Source: Anaerosolibacter carboniphilus (GTDB taxonomy: Bacteria; Bacillota; Clostridia; Peptostreptococcales; Thermotaleaceae). From it: a DNA stretch of 64,000 nucleotides. Below, one piece after another: positions 25,554 through 34,636 of this stretch. The notes under the pieces are model-generated. The model was not told where the DNA came from and ran no database searches. It saw only the letters and a program-made list of their open reading frames with translations. The stretch lies in NCBI RefSeq assembly GCF_014205875.1, contig NZ_JACHEN010000011.1, positions 62,001-126,000 of the forward strand, read 5' to 3'. A program made the translations under genes and the position numbers. Numbering within the stretch: position 1 is the first letter of the stretch; every line of letters begins with the position of its first letter.

Positions 25554-26912
25554 ATGAACAAAATTGAAGAACTTGAAAGAAAGTCGATTGGAAAATTGCT
25601 TATGCAATACTCTATTCCGACGGTATTGAGTTTACTAGTCAATTCGCTTTACACCGTTGTCGACCGGATTTTTATAGGAAACATACCAGAAGTTGGTGCG
25701 TTAGCCTTGACGGGAGTCGGCCGCACAATGCCGATTATCACATTGATAATAGCGCTGGCTGCCCTTATATCAATGGGCGCAAGTACTAATATTTCCATAA
25801 AATTAGGCGAAGGAAAAAAAGAAGAAGCGGAAAATACCGCTGGAAACGCCATAACATTATCCGTGATCTTAGGGTTTATAATCACCCTTCTATTTCTGAT
25901 CTTCCAAAACCAAATATTAGATTGGCTTGGGATACAGGGAGAGATATTGTTTTATGCCAAGGAATTTATTACTATTGTTATGCTGGGTACAGTTTTTAAT
26001 ATATTGGGCTTTGCATTGCCTTTTATCGTACGTTCCGATGGAAATCCAACCTTTTCAGCCGTGATTACAATTACTGGATGCATTCTGAATATATGTCTAG
26101 ATGCGCTCTTTATACGGGTACTCCATATGGGAATTAAAGGGGCCGCAATTGCTACAGTTCTTGCCCAGTTTGTTACGGTAGTCCTTGGACTTTCCTATTT
26201 CATAAAAGGGCATTCCAGCTTAGGTCTCACAAAGGTCAATTTTAAATTATATCCTGTAACAGTAAAAGCCATGCTTTTAATCGGATTCGTTCCCTTTTCC
26301 AATCAATTGTCCATCAGCATTGCGCAAGTTGTCAGCAATTATTCTTTAAACCTATATGGAGGAGAACTAGCAATTGGTGCGATGACTGTGATCAGCTCTA
26401 TTGCATCATTGTTCTTGATGCCCGTTTACGGAATAGCACAGGGTTGCCAGCCAATCATCGGTTTCAATTATGCAAGAAAGCGCTATGACAGGGCGATGAA
26501 GACACTTATGCTGGCTGCCGTATGCAGTGCTTCTATCTTGACCGCAGGCACCGTGATTGCATGGATTTTTCCAGAATTTACTGTGGGTCTTTTCACCCAC
26601 GATTCTAGGCTCATGGATATTGCTGTGACCGGTATAAAGAAATATACGGTGCTTCTTCCTCTTGCTACCATCCCCACATTCGGTTCAGGCTTCATGATGT
26701 TAACGGGTAAACCTAAAATAGCGGGATTACTGAATATATCAAGACAGTCTGTGATATTGGCATTCACAATTTTTCTTCTTCCGAGGGCAATCGGACAGGA
26801 CGGACTTTGGTTAGCACAGCCTATAACAGATCTTTTGACAAGTGTCATCACAATCATGCTGTTTATAAAAATGTACGCCCATATTTTGCACAAGCAATCT
26901 CATCACATATAA
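25554..26912 (+). CDS. MATE family multidrug efflux transporter
   Basis: A 452-aa membrane protein with 12 helices in two MATE repeats: PTVLSLLVNSLYTVVDRIFIG and GALALTGVGRTMPI in the first, GFVPFSNQLSISIAQVVSNY and the internal YGIAQGCQPIIGFNYGAR-type segment in the second. Exports cations, drugs or metabolites using Na+ or H+. Start ATG 25554 with AGGAGGATTC. It follows the Rrf2 regulator on the same strand, so a repressor-pump unit is likely. Confidence 0.92.
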   Translation: MNKIEELERKSIGKLLMQYSIPTVLSLLVNSLYTVVDRIFIGNIPEVGALALTGVGRTMPIITLIIALAALISMGASTNISIKLGEGKKEEAENTAGNAITLSVILGFIITLLFLIFQNQILDWLGIQGEILFYAKEFITIVMLGTVFNILGFALPFIVRSDGNPTFSAVITITGCILNICLDALFIRVLHMGIKGAAIATVLAQFVTVVLGLSYFIKGHSSLGLTKVNFKLYPVTVKAMLLIGFVPFSNQLSISIAQVVSNYSLNLYGGELAIGAMTVISSIASLFLMPVYGIAQGCQPIIGFNYARKRYDRAMKTLMLAAVCSASILTAGTVIAWIFPEFTVGLFTHDSRLMDIAVTGIKKYTVLLPLATIPTFGSGFMMLTGKPKIAGLLNISRQSVILAFTIFLLPRAIGQDGLWLAQPITDLLTSVITIMLFIKMYAHILHKQSHHI

Positions 26913-27011
26913 ACTTTACAGCTCTATTCGTGCTACTACTGTTATATCCTTTATATCTAAATCCAGCAAATACGGATTTTGAACATCAGATTTATACAAT
27001 AATATATATAT

Positions 27012-27050
27012 AGGTGGGATGGTTCATCCATCGCTAAACATGTGTTTAAT
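27012..27050 (-). repeat. Hairpin-box repeat, copy 3
   Basis: Minus strand: TAATTAAACACATGTTTAGC then GGATG / CATCC hairpin. Located between the MATE stop and the duplicated-module gene, just beyond that gene's terminator. Confidence 0.6.
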
Positions 27051-27084
27051 TACAATAAAATGTCTCCTATAATTTGATCAAATA

Positions 27085-27112
27085 AAAGTGGACAAATCCA
27101 GTTGTCCACTTT
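27085..27112 (-). terminator. Rho-independent terminator
   Basis: AAAGTGGACAA / TTGTCCACTTT stem with T-rich flank on the minus strand, downstream of the 121-aa gene. Confidence 0.7.
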
Positions 27113-27225
27113 ACTGTTTAGTTTGCCTAATTTTAAAATAGCTTCCGTAAAGTTAACTGCTGCTCTACAAATTGGAATTTACCGGGCGTCGCGTTATACT
27201 TATAATCCCCCCGAAGAACTGGAAA

Positions 27226-27591
27226 TTATCCTCTTTTACTAATTTCATCTGTTATTAGTGATTTTGAAATATACATCGCTTTTATTATGTTCTTAAAGCG
27301 GGTATGATGAGAGGTACCCTCCGCAAATTTTAGCTGTGCTTTTTCACATTTGCTGATAACTGAAGATACAGGGCGTAGTGCTTCTATCAATTCTTCTTTG
27401 GTATATTTGTCCATAACAGTTTCATCTGTTATTAATGATTTTGAAATACACATTGCTTTTATCCTGTTCTTAAGGAGTGTATGCTGAGAGGTGCCCTCTG
27501 CGAATTTTAGCTGCATTTTTTCACATTTACCGATAGTTGAAGATACAACTCGTAGCGCTTCTACCAATTCTTCTCTTGTATATTTGTCCAT
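27226..27591 (-). CDS. Protein of two tandem 59-aa modules
   Basis: 121 aa made of one sequence repeated twice. Residues 1-59 begin MDKYTREELVEALRVVSS and residues 60-121 begin MDKYTKEELIEALRPVSS; both run through KFAEGTS-HT..K and end KSLITDE. About three quarters of positions are identical and both copies start with Met, so this is a recent in-frame gene duplication-fusion. The module is helical and soluble; no function known. The ribosome-binding site (GAGGTGAAATGCT) is clear. Confidence 0.7.
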   Translation of the reverse strand: MDKYTREELVEALRVVSSTIGKCEKMQLKFAEGTSQHTLLKNRIKAMCISKSLITDETVMDKYTKEELIEALRPVSSVISKCEKAQLKFAEGTSHHTRFKNIIKAMYISKSLITDEISKRG

Positions 27592-27779
27592 AGCATTTCA
27601 CCTCAAATTCATATTTATCTAGCTTGCATTATAATACAATTGTTCTTTACTTCATATTCTTATTATATATTTATGAATTATAATTCCATAAAAAATACGA
27701 ATTAAATAAAATTTATACAAATATGGGTTGTCTTATCTTAAACATATTTATCAACAATATATGAATTAAGAAGATGCTT

Positions 27780-27809
27780 TACACTGTCGCTGAATATATG
27801 TTTAATGAC
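27780..27809 (-). repeat. Hairpin-box repeat, copy 4
   Basis: Minus strand: GTCATTAAACATATATTCAG then CGACAG. The box is recognisable but the hairpin is degenerate. Confidence 0.4.
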
Positions 27810-27967
27810 TCTCCTATTTTTTAAAAAATAATCCTATGATGCAATTTTATATGTTAATATAAAATCAGCATTTAAATTGTTCCTTAGGTAATTCTTGCTT
27901 CGCCGGGAGAATGTATGGAAGATGGAAGAAATAAAGAGTATTTATAGAAATCATAGGAGATGCTATT

Positions 27968-28357
27968 GTGGATAAGTTACGACTGAACCTGCAAAAACAA
28001 AAAGGGTTAGCTTTGGCAGTACTATTAGGATACATTACTTTTAATGGCTGCTTTGTGTTTCCGTTTTCAAATGAACGATTTCCATTCGACTTTTCAAAAG
28101 CTATTTTAGTTATAAGTTGTTATGGAATTATTGCCATGTGCTTTACAGGGCTTTTGAAAAAAGGAAGAAGTTTTATTGTTTTCATATCGACATTGTTTTT
28201 TACTGTCATTGGTTTGATATGCCGTTACTTTTTGGAGTATGGCGAAGTTTCAAACACGATGAATTTCATTCCTATAAATATTGCTCTGTATCTTACAATT
28301 GTCCCCTTCTACTGTACGTTAGCCTATTGGGCAATTTATAAATGGTGTGATAAATAA
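27968..28357 (+). CDS. Unknown membrane protein, 129 aa
   Basis: Four predicted helices (LALAVLLGYITFNGCFVFPF, ILVISCYGIIAMCFTGLL, FIVFISTLFFTVIGLICRYF, NIALYLTIVPFYCTLAYWAI). The start is GTG 27968 behind AGGAGATGCTATT. A strong terminator overlaps its stop. No family recognised; the N-terminal DKLRLNLQKQKG segment is cytoplasmic and basic. Confidence 0.6.
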   Translation: MDKLRLNLQKQKGLALAVLLGYITFNGCFVFPFSNERFPFDFSKAILVISCYGIIAMCFTGLLKKGRSFIVFISTLFFTVIGLICRYFLEYGEVSNTMNFIPINIALYLTIVPFYCTLAYWAIYKWCDK

Positions 28358-28391
28358 AATGAGATAAGCTCATAAATGGGCTTATCTCATT
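28357..28391. terminator. Terminator
   Basis: AAATGAGATAAGC / GCTTATCTCATTT, 10-nt loop, followed by CTTTATAT. Confidence 0.85.
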
Positions 28392-28474
28392 TCTTTATAT
28401 GATATTCAATTAAGGATTTTGCATGTATCCTTTGTCATTGAGTTTGCATCAACTTCTAATAATACTACTATAAA

Positions 28475-29269
28475 CTAAATAACACCTGAAGTGCGATCAA
28501 AGAATACATTTGGATAATCACTAACAAATTCTTGTATTTCATCAATCCTTTTTGGCAAAGGCGGATGTGTAGAGATTTTTTCAGCCAACCATACAAAAAA
28601 ACCTTTCTCCTCGCTGCTTTGTAGTAGATATTCTCTGCGATTCACTTTTTTAAATAATGATTTACCTATACCTAACATAGTAAGCCCATTCATAGAAGCT
28701 TCTGCATTATTCGTATAGTAAGCAGCCATTCGATCGCAAGTATATTCACATGCCCTAGAATATGCTTCACCCAAAAACGGAATCCACATAGCCGGTAGAA
28801 TGAACAATTGCTTTTTTAAATGATTTCGCTTAATATGTGCTAATTCATGAGTAATAACAAATGATAATTCCTCATCGTCTGCAGAATTAATTAAATCAAA
28901 TACATCTGAATATAAAACAACCATGTTCTTTCCAAAAAAACGACTAGCAAAAGCATTTAAAGCTCCACCAGATTCAATAACATAAACATCAGGAACGACA
29001 TTCATTTCCATACGATCACAGAGTTCCCTTACTTTTTGAAAAACTTCTGGGAATTGCTTATCACTTAGACGTACGCCATTTATCCGTATTTGAGCCATCA
29101 TTAGTCCGTGTAAAAATAAGGAAGATACAGCAAGTCCTAATAATATAAAAATTCCTGCAATAGAAATTAGCAAAGCTAAATAACCAATAATACTCACTAT
29201 TAAGGCAACAACAAAATAAGTCTTCTCATTTTTATGAATTAAATCCTTCGACATCAAATCTTTATTCAT
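28475..29269 (-). CDS. M48 family zinc metalloprotease (HtpX-like)
   Basis: A 264-aa membrane protease. Two N-terminal helices (~17-60) precede the peptidase domain: zinc motif THELAHIKRNH (HExxH) near residue 140, third ligand Glu in YSRACEYTCDRMA, and the C-terminal STHPPLPKRI typical of M48. HtpX-type enzymes cleave misfolded membrane proteins. Start ATG 29269 overlaps the TGA of an upstream short frame (ATGA) and has GGAGAG upstream. Upstream on the same strand lie a decayed gene and a c-di-GMP-I riboswitch, so the protease may be under c-di-GMP control. Confidence 0.9.
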   Translation of the reverse strand: MNKDLMSKDLIHKNEKTYFVVALIVSIIGYLALLISIAGIFILLGLAVSSLFLHGLMMAQIRINGVRLSDKQFPEVFQKVRELCDRMEMNVVPDVYVIESGGALNAFASRFFGKNMVVLYSDVFDLINSADDEELSFVITHELAHIKRNHLKKQLFILPAMWIPFLGEAYSRACEYTCDRMAAYYTNNAEASMNGLTMLGIGKSLFKKVNRREYLLQSSEEKGFFVWLAEKISTHPPLPKRIDEIQEFVSDYPNVFFDRTSGVI

Positions 29270-29537
29270 GTCTTCTCTCCTTTTTTCTTGTTTTTAGAGA
29301 CCTCAATCAAAATCTCAGCTCTTTTATCTTCATTGATACTTTCTTGTAGCATAATGTCTTCATTCTCGTCCTCTACATAAATAGCATTCATTCCATAATT
29401 TTCTCAAGCAGTTTTTCAGATATCTCTATACTTCCAGTAACAATCTTTTTTTGCCACCAAGGCTTCTAATATTTAAACTTACCTTCTAATTAAGTTTTAC
29501 TAATCTCATAAATAGTCATTATAGTACTCAGATGCAA
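29266..29537 (-). pseudogene. Decayed gene upstream of the M48 protease
   Basis: From a TTG at 29537 (GAGGTG upstream) one frame reads MTIYEISKT-stop-LEGKFKY-stop-KPWWQKKIVTGSIEISEKLL-EKIME-stop. The next frame continues at ATG 29391 for 41 codons (MNAIYVEDENEDIMLQES…) and ends in an ATGA overlap with the protease start. The simplest reading is one ~85-codon gene with two nonsense changes and one frameshift. The 41-codon remnant may still be translated and coupled to the protease. Family not recognised. Confidence 0.45.
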
Positions 29538-29577
29538 CTTTCACCTCTCTCAAATTTAGTTATTAAATACAAAATAT

Positions 29578-29602
29578 GGCACCTATGGAGACCATAGATG
29601 CC
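29578..29602 (-). terminator. Hairpin after the riboswitch, candidate expression platform
   Basis: GGCATCTATGG / CCATAGGTGCC stem followed by ATATTTTGTATTT on the minus strand, about 45 nt after the aptamer. Confidence 0.5.
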
Positions 29603-29644
29603 TAACTAGTTAACGCAATAGAAAGTAAAGAGGACGTTTGACTT

Positions 29645-29735
29645 TTCTGGTAACCTGGCAATCATAGAAAGTTTTTTCTTTAGACCCATGGCTTTGCGTC
29701 CTTACCTTTCGATAAGTTTGCCTTTATCAATGATA
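29645..29735 (-). promoter_or_regulatory. c-di-GMP-I (GEMM-I) riboswitch
   Basis: Minus strand: AGGCAAACTTATCGAAAGGT, then the conserved GGACGCAAAGCCATGGGTCT core, and the closing TTGCCA after a variable stem. This is the c-di-GMP-I aptamer. It lies upstream of a terminator-like hairpin, the decayed gene and the M48 protease. Confidence is high for the aptamer and lower for what it controls. Confidence 0.9.
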
Positions 29736-29885
29736 CTTATGTTTTATATCGGTATATTTCTACATTTTTAGCCAAACTCCTTTTAAAAAATCGTTAACAA
29801 AAAGCAAGAAGCATCAAAATTACTTTTTTTCATTTGTTCTACTACCTCATTTTTATTCTTCTATTGGACTACCCTAGGTTATGTA

Positions 29886-29935
29886 TGCGACAATAGGCCG
29901 TCTTATTCTATCGCTAAATATGTGTTTCACGCAAT
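29886..29935 (-). repeat. Hairpin-box repeat, copy 5
   Basis: Minus strand: TTGCGTGAAACACATATTTA GCGA, then GCGATAG..CTATTGTCGC stem. It follows the terminator of the TPR gene. Confidence 0.65.
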
Positions 29936-29937
29936 AA

Positions 29938-29972
29938 AACAAGAGCTGGCTCTAACTATGCTCTTGTTTTAT
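29938..29972 (-). terminator. Terminator of TPR gene
   Basis: AACAAGAGC / GCTCTTGTT stem with flanking A/T runs, 60 bp beyond the TPR gene stop. Confidence 0.7.
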
Positions 29973-30029
29973 TAATAAATGTGTATTTAATGTAACTATT
30001 CTTTAATCAACTTAAATATTTTTCAAACC

Positions 30030-31124
30030 CTAAATTTTAATACTTTCTAACATATTGATTACCTCTTCTCGTATAGTCACATCTTTTATCATATCTGCAA
30101 ATTCACGAAATTCGCGCATACTCCATTCAATATCTGGACTTGAAAATATATAAGGCCTAAGCTTGCTATATTCATTAATTCTAATAAGTCTTTCTATAGT
30201 GGAATGTGCTTCTTCAATTTTTCCTAATCCAAGTAGAGGATAACATTTTAGTTTATAGATTTCCACCCAATTCTCATCGATTTCTTCAGCTTTATCAAGC
30301 CATTCAAGAGCTTCTTCATATCTTTCAAGTTTAATTAGTGACGCAGCTTTAGCTATATACGGAATTTGCTCACTAGGGTTTTGTTCTATCTCTCTATCAA
30401 ATATGATTAATGATTCTTTATATTTTTCATTCCTATATAGGTTTAGACCTTTAGTAAAATCTAATTCCTCAAACTTAACGCAGAGTCTACTATGTGGGTA
30501 AAAATACATTTTATACTTACCGTATTCTTGTATTTTATCTATGTCATTGCGTTGAAAATGCACTCTGCCATCTGGTTCTTGATGTGTATCTATGTATGGA
30601 TAGCCGTTTCTAGGTGCTGGCGTAATGCTCATTGCGTAGCCTGATAATTCACTATATACTAATTGGGAATTACTAGATGAAAACATATCAGAAATACATG
30701 CCAATGCTTCAGAAGTACTATCATCCACTAACGAGAGAGAAACTTTTAGAGCAAGTGCCAATGAGATTAATATTGCAGTATATTTCAGAACTTTATTTGG
30801 CTTATGCTCCGGTATCCTATCTTTTTTCGATTCCCTTTTTTTAGCAAGCTCATATTGTTTTTTTGTTTTAATTTTTGAGAATTTATCATCTTCTTTTGAG
30901 TTGATTCTAAAGATACCGTTTAAGCAAGACAAAGATATAATAAAAATAATGCCTCCTACCCAATAAAGTGAAAGTGCTATAAAAATAGAACTATATCCAA
31001 ATCCATATATCGCATCTGTTACGACATCGCTAGGCGGAGGTAGCAAAACAGGAAAAATGACGAAAGCTAGTGTAGTTATAAGAATTCCGGTCATCAAATA
31101 CCCGATTATTGAATCAGTCTTCAC
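30030..31124 (-). CDS. Membrane protein with TPR domain
   Basis: About 364 aa. Helices 1-2 (YLMTGILITTLAFVIFPVLL and IFIALSLYWVGGIIFIISL), a cytoplasmic charged linker, helix 3 (YTAILISLALALKVSLSLV), then an extracytoplasmic region ending in TPR repeats (FTKGLNLYRNEKYKESLIIF, AKAASLIKLERYEEALEWLD, LLGLGKIEEAHSTIERLI). Probably a protein-interaction scaffold. Start GTG 31124 (GGTG upstream) is tentative; TTG 31139 is the alternative. Adjacent to the TelA/YceG genes on the same strand. Confidence 0.7.
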   Translation of the reverse strand: MKTDSIIGYLMTGILITTLAFVIFPVLLPPPSDVVTDAIYGFGYSSIFIALSLYWVGGIIFIISLSCLNGIFRINSKEDDKFSKIKTKKQYELAKKRESKKDRIPEHKPNKVLKYTAILISLALALKVSLSLVDDSTSEALACISDMFSSSNSQLVYSELSGYAMSITPAPRNGYPYIDTHQEPDGRVHFQRNDIDKIQEYGKYKMYFYPHSRLCVKFEELDFTKGLNLYRNEKYKESLIIFDREIEQNPSEQIPYIAKAASLIKLERYEEALEWLDKAEEIDENWVEIYKLKCYPLLGLGKIEEAHSTIERLIRINEYSKLRPYIFSSPDIEWSMREFREFADMIKDVTIREEVINMLESIKI

Positions 31125-31242
31125 ATTATCACCGCACAAATAGTGAATTTTTTATATACTAAACGTTCCACATATGGCCATATTTTCTTTTAACTTCGAA
31201 AAGAATCTTGTGCATAATTGTTGGTTGGTAAATCAAATTTCA

Positions 31243-32343
31243 TCAATCAATGTGAGACTTATGCAAATATTGATTTTGAATTTCTTGAATCTTTTTAACA
31301 CCAGAGGTTCTTTTTTTCTTTATATCCTCTTGAATCAGGCGAGATTCTTCAATCCCCTTCATAATGGTATTCCAGGTTTCCTCTAAAGTTTCTATTTGTA
31401 TTGAACTACTTGACGATAATTCTGCAATAAGTTTGGATTGTACAACAGTATTTTGAGCATTTCTAATGAGCAATTCATTTGTCTTTTCATCAAGTGCAGC
31501 CATAGCTTTTGCTTGGATTGCCTGTCTTTTTAAAGTAATTGCTTGTGTTAAGCATTGCTTAAATATAGGAATCGTAATAATAAAAGCAGTATTAATCTTT
31601 CTTACCAAATTATAATTTCCTTTTTGTATTAATTTGATCTGAGGCAATAGCTGCAAAGCAATATTTTTTGAAAGCTCTAAATCATATACTCTTTGCTCAA
31701 GCATTTCCAGCATCTGATGCCCATTTGATAGATTAATTTGATTCATTTGGTCTGAAGATTCTCTTGCTTCTTGCTCTAGCTTGGGAATAACTACATCTTT
31801 GAATTGCTGTATCGCAAGTTTCCCCCCTTGGATATATTTTTCCAGCATTTCATAGTGTGTAATATTTGTATCAAACATTTCTTCCAACATAACATTTGTA
31901 TCTTTAATTTCTTCTTCGTACTGCTTCAACTGAATATATAGTTTATCAACTTCATTACCCATTGTATGATATTTTTCAAAAAGCATATCAATGGAATGTC
32001 TAGCTTTATTAAACATTCTCTGCAAAATGCCTGGTTTACTTTCTTCAAAATCTTTGATATCGAATTTATCCATTATTTTATTCAATTGTGTTATTACATT
32101 TCCTGAATCTTCAACAGTAGACGTTTCTATAGAATGTAGTATTCTATCAGAAAATCCAGATATATTTTTCGCTGTTTCTATTCCATAATTAATAATTGTG
32201 TTTGGATCATCATACTTAATTTGCTGTGCAAGAGTACGTACATCAGATGAATTCATGACTTCTAAAGCAATTTTACTGGCAGTCTCATCAAGATCGAATG
32301 TTTCCTCACTATCGTGCAAGATTTCTTTTGTTTCACTAGTCAT
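31243..32343 (-). CDS. TelA-like toxic anion resistance protein
   Basis: 366 aa, mostly coiled-coil, family TelA/YceH (PF05816 type): VITQLNKIMDKFDIKDF, RMFNKARHSIDMLFEKYHTM, the central LYIQLKQYEEEIKDTNVMLE and RQAIQAKAMAALDEKTNELL. Members occur in tellurite/Ter stress modules and act near membranes; the biochemical role is unknown. Start ATG 32343 after AAAGGGGTG. It lies directly downstream of two YceG-like genes, the known partner family, so a Ter-type stress module is likely. Confidence 0.85.
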   Translation of the reverse strand: MTSETKEILHDSEETFDLDETASKIALEVMNSSDVRTLAQQIKYDDPNTIINYGIETAKNISGFSDRILHSIETSTVEDSGNVITQLNKIMDKFDIKDFEESKPGILQRMFNKARHSIDMLFEKYHTMGNEVDKLYIQLKQYEEEIKDTNVMLEEMFDTNITHYEMLEKYIQGGKLAIQQFKDVVIPKLEQEARESSDQMNQINLSNGHQMLEMLEQRVYDLELSKNIALQLLPQIKLIQKGNYNLVRKINTAFIITIPIFKQCLTQAITLKRQAIQAKAMAALDEKTNELLIRNAQNTVVQSKLIAELSSSSSIQIETLEETWNTIMKGIEESRLIQEDIKKKRTSGVKKIQEIQNQYLHKSHID

Positions 32344-32435
32344 ATAAACACCCCTTTGAAAGTTTTTATAGTTTTTCATAGTTTCAAATAATAACAGGCA
32401 AATTATTGAGTTTTTTAAGGATTGAATTATCTTAT

Positions 32436-34061
32436 TTAAGCCGACTTCTCGTTACTTTTATCTTTTATAGCTCTATGCCTTGATATCAATTTTGACATTA
32501 TTACTAAAAATACAAAAATAGTTATCAGAATTCTTGAAAGCTTAGTTATAAAACGATAATCGGAGAATCTTTTCTGAGGAACACTTTCATCCCATCTACC
32601 TTTAAAAACAATATTGCCTTGAGGATCATAATATGTTCCTTCTCCTTGAAATTGATTTAATTGAAATTCTCCTTCATACTTATATCCATTGGCAAAATAA
32701 AACATCCCTTCTCCTTCCATTGCATTATCGTGCCACTCACCAACATATTTATGTTCGCCAAAATCCATTGTTCCGTGACCATCCATTTGATTGTTTAGCC
32801 ATTCTCCTGAATAGATATATCCAGGATTGTACGGGTCGTTATAAAAAATTGAAACCATCTTCATTTTTCCCGTCCCATAAATTCTGCCGTCCTGCCACTG
32901 TCCTTCATAGATATCACCATTGTCAAAATGCACAGTTCCGTTACCGTTAGGTCTTTCATTGACAGTATCTCCCTCATATACGTCTTTGTCTTCGAACCCA
33001 ACATAAAAATATTCGAAATTACCATTTATAAAATCCATAGGTTTGTAGATATTTAACATATATGTCTCTGTAAACCATGTCCACGGTACAATAACGAACC
33101 ACACAAGCAAAGGAATTAACAGCAGCGGTGTTTTAAGTTTTGTTTTTATTGCTAACAGCTTTAGATTTTCTGTTTTAGGGGTAGTATTCTCAGATTTTGA
33201 TATTTCCTTTGACATCTTCTCGCCACTTTTGCCGTTCACAGGCTGGTAGGATTTCAATTTCTCTTTTATTGTATCGCTATAGAAAATACTAAACAGATCA
33301 GACTGTATTACATTTTCCAAATTGGCATACCCAGTGGCAGAAATTATAATAATATCCATTCCCAATAAGTATAGTAATGCTAATGCATAAGCAATTCGAT
33401 CACTAAAAGAAGAATATTCTTCATCATAAAATATTATACTTGGTATGTCATATTGATAATCAAAATTATGAAATAGCATCATAATGTCTTTATCGATATT
33501 TAGTAGGGTATAAATGATTCTTTGTGTGTTTTCAACATCTACATTCGGTGTAAATATTTGATTTTTATTTTTAAGAATATAATTGATTTTATCTATTAAA
33601 GTATCCTGATATTCTTTTCTTAGAAAATAGTACTTATACAGACTTGATTTATAAAGCTTCTCTTTATCAATGAGTCCTTCTGCGTTTAATATTTTTTCTA
33701 TTTCCTTTTTGTCATTTCTCATATCTTTTTTGATTATGAAATCAGATGTTGAATTGTACACTATTTTAGGTTTATCATCATCAGTTGGGCAAGTTAGCAT
33801 ATCTAAAAAGTCAAAATTATTACCTGATAACTTTATAAATAAGTTAGGTATATGTACTTTTCCTTCTTCTACCTTAAATCCCGGTCTCAGAAATGCTTGT
33901 TTATTATATAATATTTCAATTTCGTCCGCTGTTGTTTGCAATGTTAATGATACTGGCTCATAGTCAACTAATTGCCAAGGTCTAAAAACATTCTCTTCGG
34001 CAGATAGAATTTTTCTTATTTCCTTCTCTGCTTTGCTAGCAGAAGTTTCAAGTATTGGCAC
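32436..34061 (-). CDS. YceG-like ('biosynthetic module') protein with MORN repeats
   Basis: 541 aa. Residues 1-280 match the YceG_bac component of TelA/Ter modules (PWQLVDYEPVSLTLQTT, YQDTLIDKINYILKN, LNIDKDIMMLFHNFDYQYDI, YLLGMDIIIISATGYANLEN). A transmembrane helix (~315-335) follows, then six or so MORN repeats (~365-490; GNGTVHFDNGDIYEGQWQDG and similar), and a C-terminal helix (ITIFVFLVIMSKLI). MORN repeats suggest lipid or wall binding outside the membrane. Co-directional with telA, 92 bp apart. The N-terminal domain is duplicated in 34637-35734. Confidence 0.8.
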   Translation of the reverse strand: MPILETSASKAEKEIRKILSAEENVFRPWQLVDYEPVSLTLQTTADEIEILYNKQAFLRPGFKVEEGKVHIPNLFIKLSGNNFDFLDMLTCPTDDDKPKIVYNSTSDFIIKKDMRNDKKEIEKILNAEGLIDKEKLYKSSLYKYYFLRKEYQDTLIDKINYILKNKNQIFTPNVDVENTQRIIYTLLNIDKDIMMLFHNFDYQYDIPSIIFYDEEYSSFSDRIAYALALLYLLGMDIIIISATGYANLENVIQSDLFSIFYSDTIKEKLKSYQPVNGKSGEKMSKEISKSENTTPKTENLKLLAIKTKLKTPLLLIPLLVWFVIVPWTWFTETYMLNIYKPMDFINGNFEYFYVGFEDKDVYEGDTVNERPNGNGTVHFDNGDIYEGQWQDGRIYGTGKMKMVSIFYNDPYNPGYIYSGEWLNNQMDGHGTMDFGEHKYVGEWHDNAMEGEGMFYFANGYKYEGEFQLNQFQGEGTYYDPQGNIVFKGRWDESVPQKRFSDYRFITKLSRILITIFVFLVIMSKLISRHRAIKDKSNEKSA

Positions 34062-34246
34062 ATAAACACCTCCAATTACGCCATAAAACTTCGTCTTTCT
34101 ATCTATATTCTAGGTGTATAACAATTAAATTCTACCAAATTTTCTTAATAATATTTGTCGTATTTTGTAGTTAGATATTATATTTTAAGCCCTTTAACCG
34201 TTCAAGCTTAATCATAATACAACTAAAGCCAACTTCGCAAAAAAAC

Positions 34247-34281
34247 ATATAAAGCTCCTGAAATATTCAGAAGCTTTATAT
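34247..34281 (-). terminator. Terminator of the 65-aa gene
   Basis: TATAAAGCTTCTGAA / TTCAGGAGCTTTATA stem followed by T7 on the minus strand. Confidence 0.8.
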
Positions 34282-34363
34282 CACCTCTAAGGTTTTACAA
34301 ACAAATTAAACTGGATATTAAGCTAATAAAGTATTGATACTACTATTTCTCGTTTTCACGCTT

Positions 34364-34561
34364 TTATGCTGACACTAAATTGAAAATGTTATGTATTAAC
34401 GGTACGATTATATAATAAGCAGTACCTATTATTAAAATACTTATCCAAAAACCTTTCAAGCTTACGCCGCCTGCAATACGAATTTCTTCATTCCGTTTAT
34501 CTGTATCATAATTGGCTCTATCTATTTTTTCTATCTTTTTACTCATATGCTTGAAATACAT
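34364..34561 (-). CDS. Small membrane protein, 65 aa
   Basis: A charged N-terminal half (IEKIDRANYDTDKRNEEIRI) and one C-terminal helix (FWISILIIGTAYYIIVPLI). Sits between the two YceG-like genes with its own terminator. No family recognised. Confidence 0.55.
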   Translation of the reverse strand: MYFKHMSKKIEKIDRANYDTDKRNEEIRIAGGVSLKGFWISILIIGTAYYIIVPLIHNIFNLVSA

Positions 34562-34636
34562 AACATTACCTTTCTTACCTAAATAAAAATGAACTGCTAT
34601 TTGGATGGCTATGTGAATATCGATATCAATCGAAAG

